From Chitinophaga pinensis (GTDB lineage: Bacteria; Bacteroidota; Bacteroidia; Chitinophagales; Chitinophagaceae): a stretch of 43,912 nt of DNA. Both the position numbers and the translations under genes were made by a program. Below are positions 37,244 through 43,912 of the stretch, piece by piece. The DNA is taken from assembly GCA_945865295.1 (NCBI GenBank), contig CAMBDE010000009.1, forward strand, positions 1 to 43,912, given 5' to 3'. How positions within the stretch are numbered: the stretch's first letter is position 1; every line of letters starts with the position of its first letter. The notes below the pieces were generated by a model that had not been told where the DNA came from, made no database searches, and saw nothing but the letters and a program-made list of their open reading frames with translations.

Positions 37244-38344
37244 TTAATTAAAACGGTAGTGTAATAAAACGTCTTGATCAATAAGCTTCGTTTCAATTAA
37301 AGACAATTGCACTTTCTTATCTAATCCACGGATTGCATCCAAGCCAAGCATTGGAAGCCCATTCAAATCATTTAAAATAGCAGGGGCTATAAACCAATAC
37401 AATTCATCTGCCATGTTTTGTTGGATCATACTTGAATTCAATTGGCTTCCGGCTTCTGTTAAAATTTTATAATATCCTAGTTCAAGTAATTTTTCCGAGA
37501 TGGATGAAAATACAAGCCCTTGCTCATTAAATGTTCCAATGATGTAGTCCATATTTTCTGGTAATTGAATACTTGGAGGATTGGCGGTAATAAAAATAAT
37601 TTTTGTAACTGAACGCAGATAAAAAATAGGCAAATTTTCATATTGCTTTTCAAGCAGCTCAAGATTTCTATCAATCAGAATCACATTGGTTTCTTGAATG
37701 GCTCCTGCTGTGTTTCTAATGGTTAAACTTGCTTGATCCTGAATAACTGTTTTATAGGATGTCATGATCGCATCCACATTTGCTCTTAAATGATCGTGCA
37801 CAAATTGTCTTGATGCTGCACTGCTAATCCACTGGCTATTTTTTTCGTGGTCTGCAATTTTCCCGTCAATGGTGGATGCTAATTTTAAAATATAGTGCGG
37901 TCGATTTTTCAATTGATTGGTAAAAAATCGAGCGTTTAATAAGGTAGCTGATACATCATCTACCACTTCAACCTCAATACCATGTTCTATTAATTTTGCA
38001 ACACTTGCTACTTTAGGATTGGGGTCTAAACTCGCTATAACTACTTTTTTGATTTTATGTTGAATGATTAAATCTACACAAGGGGGTGTTTTGCCAAAAT
38101 GAGAACAGGGCTCCAAACTAACATACATAGTAGCTTGACCGAGGTCGGCTGTTTTTTCTAGGGCTTGCTCTATGGCATTGACCTCGGCATGGGGTCCCCC
38201 TATTTTTTGATGGTATCCTTCCCCAATAAGCTGACCCTCATGGTCTATAATAATTGCACCTACAAAAGGATTTGGACGAATTTGGTTTTCGTCGGCTTTT
38301 TCAGCCAAATTTATAGTGTAATCTATTGCCTCCTTCTGCGTCAT
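37244..38344 (-). CDS. ribD: Bifunctional riboflavin deaminase/reductase RibD
   Basis: PNPFVGAIIIDHEGQLIGEGYHQKIGGPHAEVNA, YVSLEPCSHFGKTPPC. Confidence 0.92.
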   Translation of the reverse strand: MTQKEAIDYTINLAEKADENQIRPNPFVGAIIIDHEGQLIGEGYHQKIGGPHAEVNAIEQALEKTADLGQATMYVSLEPCSHFGKTPPCVDLIIQHKIKKVVIASLDPNPKVASVAKLIEHGIEVEVVDDVSATLLNARFFTNQLKNRPHYILKLASTIDGKIADHEKNSQWISSAASRQFVHDHLRANVDAIMTSYKTVIQDQASLTIRNTAGAIQETNVILIDRNLELLEKQYENLPIFYLRSVTKIIFITANPPSIQLPENMDYIIGTFNEQGLVFSSISEKLLELGYYKILTEAGSQLNSSMIQQNMADELYWFIAPAILNDLNGLPMLGLDAIRGLDKKVQLSLIETKLIDQDVLLHYRFN

Positions 38345-38350
38345 AAGGGT

Positions 38351-38358
38351 TATCTTTG
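38351..38358 (+). promoter_or_regulatory. Putative -7 element TATCTTTG for ribE-ribBA-ribH
   Basis: Matches TAnnTTTG in the short ribD/ribE divergent gap. Confidence 0.35.
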
Positions 38359-38386
38359 CAGCTCAAAATTACTCAAACTATCGCAT

Positions 38387-38980
38387 ATGTTTACAGGCAT
38401 TGTACAGAAAGGGAAAATACATGCAATTTCTTCAACAGAAGATGGATGGGAACTAGCAATCAATATGGCAAATTTTGCTGCCATTGTTCAAATAGGAGAT
38501 AGCGTAGCAATAGATGGTGCTTGCCTAACTGTAACTAAAGTGGTGGATGATAATATGTATTTTTTTGTTTCTACAGAATCGATTGCAAAAACAATCATCA
38601 GAAATTATAAGACAGGGGATGTTGTAAATACAGAACTACCAATGCAGCCAAATGGCTACCTAGGGGGTCATTATGTATTAGGTCATGTGGATGCGACAGC
38701 TATAGTCAATGAAATCAAAATCACGCCTACTGCTTGGTTTTTAACCATTCAAGTGCCTGAACAATTTGTAAAATATATTGTTTATAAAGGGTCTATTGCA
38801 ATCAATGGAGTAAGTCTAACAATCAATGAGGTGCGTGATCAGCTGATTGATCTTTGTATTATTCCAACCACCTTAGACAAGACCAATATCAATCAACTTT
38901 CTGTTGAAAGTATTGTCAATATTGAATTTGATATTTTAGCAAAATATACAGAACAGTTACTTCTAAAAAGAAATGTGTAA
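38387..38980 (+). CDS. ribE: Riboflavin synthase alpha chain
   Basis: Start MFTGIVQKG at 38387 inside the longer ORF; LGGHYVLGHVD, KGSIAINGVSLTINEV. Confidence 0.92.
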   Translation: MFTGIVQKGKIHAISSTEDGWELAINMANFAAIVQIGDSVAIDGACLTVTKVVDDNMYFFVSTESIAKTIIRNYKTGDVVNTELPMQPNGYLGGHYVLGHVDATAIVNEIKITPTAWFLTIQVPEQFVKYIVYKGSIAINGVSLTINEVRDQLIDLCIIPTTLDKTNINQLSVESIVNIEFDILAKYTEQLLLKRNV

Positions 38981-40245
38981 TGTTTGATCATGTGCAGGAA
39001 GCTTTAAATGCTTTTAAATTAGGGGAACCAATTATATTGGTAGACGACGAAGACAGAGAAAACGAAGGGGATATTGTTTTCCCTGCAAGCTTTGCTACGC
39101 AAGAAAAAATTAATTTTTGCGCAAAATATGCAAGAGGCTTGGTATGCATTGCGATGCATCAAACAATAGCAAAGCAAATTGGTATAGCACCAGTCAATAC
39201 GAATCATGCCGATCCTTTTCATACTGCCTTTTATGATTCTATAGATGCGATTCCTGCATTGGGCATCACGACAGGCATTTCTGCAAAAGAAAGAGCCATT
39301 ACTGCGCGTCAAGTGGTCAATCCCGCTGCTAAACCTTTAGATTTTATTAAACCTGGGCACTTATTTCCAGTGGTAGCAAAAGAAGGAGGTTTATTGGTTA
39401 GAAAAGGGCATACCGAGGCTGCTGTTGATTTATGTTTAATCAATGATTTAGCACCTGCTGCAATTATCTGTGAAATCATGGACGAGGATGGAGATATGCT
39501 AAGGAGAAATGGCTTAGTTGAATTTGCAAAAACACATCAACTAAAAATGATCAGCATTGAACAGCTGATTGAATACAGAAAAACACTAGCGAAGGATTTA
39601 AAATTAAATACAGTCGAACAAAATTTTGATCAGCATCAATCATCTGAAATTTCTGCCGCAAGCATAGCACTTATTTCACAAGCGCAACTACCAACTGAAT
39701 TTGGATTATTTAAATCATTGGTTTTTCAAAATAGTAGCACGAATGAATCACATGTTGTGTTGTTAATGGATACTGAATTATCCAATAAGCCAATCGTACG
39801 TTTTCATAGTGAATGCTTAACTGGTGATGTTTTTGGAAGTGTGCGTTGTGACTGCAAAGCCCAATTAAATAATGCTTTAGAGCAGATTGCTAGAAATAAA
39901 CATGGGTACTTAATTTATTTAAAAGGACAAGAAGGTAGAGGTATTGGCATTGGTCAAAAAATTGCAGCTTATGATTTGCAGGATCAAGGTGAAAATACCT
40001 TTCAAGCAAATCTAAGTTTAGGACTTCCAGTGGATGATAGAAATTACCAAGACGCCATTGCGATTCTAAAGCACTTGCGTGTAAATAATTTTTCATTTAT
40101 CACGAACAATCCAGATAAAATAGAAGCCATTCAAAATGCAGGATTTCAATTTGAACAAATTATAGTGCCTCCATTTGTAACAGCGGAAAATAAAAAATAT
40201 TTACAAGACAAGGCAACTATTGCCAATCATAAAATTACCCTATAG
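38980..40245 (+). CDS. ribBA: Bifunctional DHBP synthase/GTP cyclohydrolase II
   Basis: VDDEDRENEGDIVFPA; FHSECLTGDVFGSVRCDCKAQL; GQEGRGIG. Confidence 0.93.
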   Translation: MFDHVQEALNAFKLGEPIILVDDEDRENEGDIVFPASFATQEKINFCAKYARGLVCIAMHQTIAKQIGIAPVNTNHADPFHTAFYDSIDAIPALGITTGISAKERAITARQVVNPAAKPLDFIKPGHLFPVVAKEGGLLVRKGHTEAAVDLCLINDLAPAAIICEIMDEDGDMLRRNGLVEFAKTHQLKMISIEQLIEYRKTLAKDLKLNTVEQNFDQHQSSEISAASIALISQAQLPTEFGLFKSLVFQNSSTNESHVVLLMDTELSNKPIVRFHSECLTGDVFGSVRCDCKAQLNNALEQIARNKHGYLIYLKGQEGRGIGIGQKIAAYDLQDQGENTFQANLSLGLPVDDRNYQDAIAILKHLRVNNFSFITNNPDKIEAIQNAGFQFEQIIVPPFVTAENKKYLQDKATIANHKITL

Positions 40246-40246
40246 T

Positions 40247-40660
40247 ATGATCGCCATTATCAAAGCAAATTTCAATGCAACTATCACAGATTTATTACTA
40301 GCTGGGTGCACCGATGAATTGGATGCTAAAAACCAAGCATATAAAGTCTTTGAATGCGCTGGCGCTATTGAAACAGTAGTATTTGCCAATCGTGTTATTG
40401 AAACAAATCAATACGATTGTGTGGTGGTGATTGGTGCAATTATAAAAGGGGATACAGACCATTACGAATATGTTTGTCAATACGTTACCCAAGGCTTTTC
40501 AACCATTGCAGCAACAAAAACGACACCTGTTATTTTTGGTATTTTAACCACTCAGAATGAAGCTTTGGCTTATGAAAGAGCGGCAATTGATAAGATGAAT
40601 AAAGGTCAAGAATTTGCAGTAACAGCCATGGAGATGATCCAATCTTTTAAATCTTTGTAG
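40247..40660 (+). CDS. ribH: 6,7-dimethyl-8-ribityllumazine synthase (short form)
   Basis: Start at ATG 40247 right after ribBA stop; GAIIKGDTDHYEYV, FGILTTQNEALAYERA. Confidence 0.88.
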   Translation: MIAIIKANFNATITDLLLAGCTDELDAKNQAYKVFECAGAIETVVFANRVIETNQYDCVVVIGAIIKGDTDHYEYVCQYVTQGFSTIAATKTTPVIFGILTTQNEALAYERAAIDKMNKGQEFAVTAMEMIQSFKSL

Positions 40661-40702
40661 TCGAAATCTAGTTAGTCTAGTTGCTTATTTTTCTTTCAAG
40701 AA

Positions 40703-41578
40703 TTATTTAACTTGTTCATACAAGTGATTAATTAATCCGTCAGCTAATCCAATTTTTGGAACATGAATTTCATCTATATTGGCCCATTTCATGGTATATG
40801 CATATATGTTCAATGCAGGAACAATTACATCTGCTCTATCTCTTTTTAAAAGATAAGTGTGCATTCTTTCTTCTACAGTCATTGGTTCTAAAACTCTATG
40901 GAATTCTCTGATCACCTCAATAGGAATACTCTTTAGATTTTTTGAATTAATCATGGAGTATATTTTATTAATATTTCCACCAGACCCAATAGCAATCATT
41001 TTAGGATAGGTTCTCCCAATTTCTTTTAAAGTTTGCTTGAGATCTTCCCAAACAGCATCATCTACTTTGTTTGTTAAAATACGAACAGTGCCGATATTGA
41101 AAGATTTTTGAAATGCAACTGCAGACTTATGAAAAAGCGTCACTTCTGTACTGCCACCACCAACGTCAATGTATAAATAGCTCTTATTAGCGTCTAATAG
41201 TTCTGCAATATGGTTTTCATAAATGATTTCAGCTTCTAAATCACCTGATATGACTTCTACTTTTACGCCTGTTTCAACCCTAATTTCTTTGATGATTTCT
41301 TTTGAATTGCTAGCATCTCTCATTGCACTCGTTGCACAAGCAATATAATGATCCACTTCATACACTTTCATTAAGGCACTAAATGCATTAATTGTATTTA
41401 AGAGCATTTTCTTTTTTCTGAATCCAATATAGCCTTTTTCAAATACGTCAAATCCAAGTCTAAGAGGAATACGGATTAGATTTAATTTATTAAATTCTGT
41501 TTCATTTCCATGCTTAACGACTTCGCAAATAAGTAACCTTGCAGCGTTGCTGCCAATATCAATTGCTCCTAAAATCAA
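40703..41578 (-). CDS. ppx: Ppx/GppA family phosphatase
   Basis: GAIDIGSNAARLLICEV, YLYIDVGGGSTEVTLF, IGSGGNINKI. Confidence 0.87.
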   Translation of the reverse strand: MILGAIDIGSNAARLLICEVVKHGNETEFNKLNLIRIPLRLGFDVFEKGYIGFRKKKMLLNTINAFSALMKVYEVDHYIACATSAMRDASNSKEIIKEIRVETGVKVEVISGDLEAEIIYENHIAELLDANKSYLYIDVGGGSTEVTLFHKSAVAFQKSFNIGTVRILTNKVDDAVWEDLKQTLKEIGRTYPKMIAIGSGGNINKIYSMINSKNLKSIPIEVIREFHRVLEPMTVEERMHTYLLKRDRADVIVPALNIYAYTMKWANIDEIHVPKIGLADGLINHLYEQVK

Positions 41579-41584
41579 TGTATG

Positions 41585-43699
41585 TTATCTTTTACCTTTT
41601 AAAAATTTGTACGTCTCCTCCTGTGATTTAAAACGAGTTGCTTTTTCCGAAGGTACATATTTATTACTTAAATCTATATCTAAGATTCTTGCTTTCTGGT
41701 TGTCTTTTAATTGAATATGAATCATATCAATTAATTCTTTTTTTATGACTGGATCTACAATTGGAACCGCAACTTCGATTCTATGGTCCAAATTCCTAAC
41801 CATCCAATCTGCACTAGAGATAAATACTTTTTGGTTGCCTTTATTATTAAAAATAATCACCCTTGCGTGTTCTAAATACTGGTCTACAATACTGATTGAA
41901 TTGATTTTGCCTGCATTTTTTTCATTCACACTCTTAAGTGTTAGTATGCCTCTAATGATCAAATTCACTTTTACACCAGCCTTAACTGCTTTATATAAAG
42001 CGTCTAACAGAATGGTATCAGTCAATGAATTTAATTTGACTGTGATGGAAGCGACATAACTTTTTTTTGCAATTTGAATCTCTTTTTCAATCAGATCCAT
42101 AAAGGCAGAACGCATATTGATTGGTGAAATAAGTAAATTCCTCATTTTAGCAATTGGCTTATCGCCAAACTGCCAATTCTCCAAATAATTAAAAATTCTG
42201 TTTGCTTCGTTCATCAAAGTAACGTTCTTGGTCATCAAACAATGATCCGCGTATATTTTTGCAGTTTTCTCATTTAAATTACCCGTGCTAATAAATCCAT
42301 ACTGTACAAGCTTATTTTTCACCCTTTTCTGAATCACACATAGTTTTGCATGCACTTTCATATTCGGAATTCCTACAAGCACGGTAATACCTTCCTCCTC
42401 CATGATGGTTTTCCACTCTAAATTTGCCTCTTCATCAAATCTTGCTTTTAATTCTAAAAAGACGGTCACCTTCTTACCATTTCTAGCAGCATTGATCAAT
42501 GCATTGATCACTTTTGAGTTGGATGCTAAACGATAGGCAGTGATTTTGATGGAGATCACGGTATCGTCCATCGCGGCTTCACGTAGCATGTCTATCACAG
42601 GATCGTAGGCGTGGTAGGGGAAATGCAACATGATATCCTTTTGCATGATCAAATCAAAAACCATAACCTTTTTCTTAAACGCAGGATGGATAAATGGCCT
42701 TGGACGATTATAATTAGGCTCTTTTATGACATTAGGGAAATCCATAAAATGCCTGAAATTATGGATATGACCTCCTGGAATAATGCTACTCTTTCTGGTT
42801 AAGCCTAGTTTCTTAATCAAAAATTCTAGCATTTCTGGATTAATATCCTTTTCATATACAAATCTTACTGGCTTTCCCTTTCTTCTGTTTTTAATCCCTT
42901 TTGAAATTTTATCTATAAAATTCAAGCCTACTTCCTGGTCTAAATCAATCTCGGCATCTTTTGTAATTTTAAATACATGTGCATCAAACTGATTGAATTT
43001 AAAATGAGAGAATATGATAGGTAGGTTAAATTCAATTAAATCTTCCAATAGCATAATGGATGTAAATCCATTTTTAGATGGCAAAATAATGAATCTGCCC
43101 ACAGACCTAGATGGGACTTCGATTAGCGCAAATTTTTGTTGGTAGGCATCGTTCTTATTACCCATAACAATTGCTAAATACAAACTCTTGTCTCTTAAAT
43201 AAGGCAATTGAGGTAGATTCTCAATCATTAAAGGGATGATATCATGACGCACTTCGTTGTCAAAATAGGTTTTTACAAATTCCTTTTGTTCTGCATTCAA
43301 TTGCTTGTTATCAACTATTAAGATTTTGTTCGCCTTTAACTCTTTTAAGATATTTTGCCAGATTCGGTTGAATTCATTTTGCTGTCTTAATACGACGCTT
43401 TGAATTTCATCTAAAATCACTTGTGGTGAATCAATGATGTCAATATTTACGCTCTTTTTCTTATCTGTAAATTCCACCATTCTTTTTAATGTCGCAACGC
43501 GGACTCTAAAAAACTCGTCTAAATTATTGGAGAAGATACCTAAGAACCTTATTCTTTCTTGTAATGGGACAGTAATATCGTTTGCTTCTTGTAATACCCT
43601 AGCATTAAAACTGAGCCAGCTAATATCTCTAGGAATGTGCTTTTGTTTCATAAAGACTTGATTAATAGTTGGTAAATCTACAATATATGTATTTTTCAT
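41585..43699 (-). CDS. ppk1: Polyphosphate kinase 1
   Basis: MKQKHIPRDISWLSFNARVLQEA, NNLDEFFRVRVA, HFPYHAYDPVIDMLREAA, STGNLNEKTAKIYADH; ORF opens to 43834 but 43699 (or 43651) is a better start. Confidence 0.92.
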   Translation of the reverse strand: MKNTYIVDLPTINQVFMKQKHIPRDISWLSFNARVLQEANDITVPLQERIRFLGIFSNNLDEFFRVRVATLKRMVEFTDKKKSVNIDIIDSPQVILDEIQSVVLRQQNEFNRIWQNILKELKANKILIVDNKQLNAEQKEFVKTYFDNEVRHDIIPLMIENLPQLPYLRDKSLYLAIVMGNKNDAYQQKFALIEVPSRSVGRFIILPSKNGFTSIMLLEDLIEFNLPIIFSHFKFNQFDAHVFKITKDAEIDLDQEVGLNFIDKISKGIKNRRKGKPVRFVYEKDINPEMLEFLIKKLGLTRKSSIIPGGHIHNFRHFMDFPNVIKEPNYNRPRPFIHPAFKKKVMVFDLIMQKDIMLHFPYHAYDPVIDMLREAAMDDTVISIKITAYRLASNSKVINALINAARNGKKVTVFLELKARFDEEANLEWKTIMEEEGITVLVGIPNMKVHAKLCVIQKRVKNKLVQYGFISTGNLNEKTAKIYADHCLMTKNVTLMNEANRIFNYLENWQFGDKPIAKMRNLLISPINMRSAFMDLIEKEIQIAKKSYVASITVKLNSLTDTILLDALYKAVKAGVKVNLIIRGILTLKSVNEKNAGKINSISIVDQYLEHARVIIFNNKGNQKVFISSADWMVRNLDHRIEVAVPIVDPVIKKELIDMIHIQLKDNQKARILDIDLSNKYVPSEKATRFKSQEETYKFLKGKR

Positions 43700-43789
43700 G
43701 GACTTGCTTAACAAAAAGTTAATATTAAAATAATACATAGCGAACAATTTGTTTATACAGATAAACGTATTTTGTTTAAACAAGCCCTC

Positions 43790-43912
43790 ATGAACAAACG
43801 CCCATTGGATGTATGTGTAATTAGTGATATTCATTTAGGTACATTTGGCTGTCAAGCACATGAAGTTCTTAATTACTTAAAAAGTATCGAGCCAAAGACC
43901 CTTATTTTAAAC
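43790..43912 (+). CDS. LpxH-like UDP-2,3-diacylglucosamine diphosphatase/metallophosphoesterase, 5' partial
   Basis: MNKRPLDVCVISDIHLGTFGCQAHEVLNYLKSIEPKTLILN runs off the window; not in ORF track because no stop. Confidence 0.8.
   Translation, partial: MNKRPLDVCVISDIHLGTFGCQAHEVLNYLKSIEPKTLILN

Noticed and set aside
38165-38386. N-terminal extension of the ribE ORF
   Set aside because: Overlaps ribD on the opposite strand; canonical riboflavin synthase start MFTGIVQ is at 38387.
38345-38386. Possible FMN riboswitch before ribE
   Set aside because: The ribD/ribE gap is only 42 bp, too short for an FMN aptamer, and no RFN motifs were seen.
41745-42059. Plus-strand 104-aa ORF inside ppk1
   Set aside because: Antisense to a conserved PPK1 domain; no independent support.
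1-43912. CRISPR array, rRNA, toxin-antitoxin or restriction-modification system
   Set aside because: No spaced direct-repeat array, rRNA sequence, Cas, methylase-nuclease pair or recognised TA family was found by reading.

Overview
This is a 43.9-kb low-GC chromosomal segment from a Bacteroidota bacterium. SusC/SusD, TAnnTTTG-type promoters and the overall gene content suggest a Chitinophagaceae-like genome, but that assignment is inference. The left end (1-2.4 kb) has a tRNA-Asn and two 66-bp repeat copies, each followed by an intrinsic terminator. Around them lie orphan genes: a membrane-anchored XRE regulator with a beta-propeller-like tail, a secreted hypothetical protein, an untracked 35-aa transmembrane ORF and a truncated exported ORF. 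Next come HTH_34/DUF4153, CorA, VOC, a serine hydrolase, arsR-arsM-arsC, RhlE-like helicase, DCC protein, esterase, arginase, a TonB receptor, pabB-pabC, nhaD and pirin. The most interesting region is 21.2-37.2 kb. It holds a TonB receptor, two paralogous secreted YncE/phosphoesterase proteins, a SusC/SusD pair, and a compact operon: DUF5690 transporter-like protein, TIGR03364-like FAD oxidoreductase, PhnZ-like HD oxygenase and PhnX-like HAD hydrolase. I read this as a candidate organophosphorus/phosphonate uptake and C-P cleavage locus, with no visible PhnY, PhnW or C-P lyase. The right end carries a riboflavin cluster (ribD divergent from ribE-ribBA-ribH), ppx/ppk and the start of an LpxH-like phosphoesterase. 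No rRNA, CRISPR array, integrase or transposase was seen. All functional calls come from reading motifs by eye; no searches were run.
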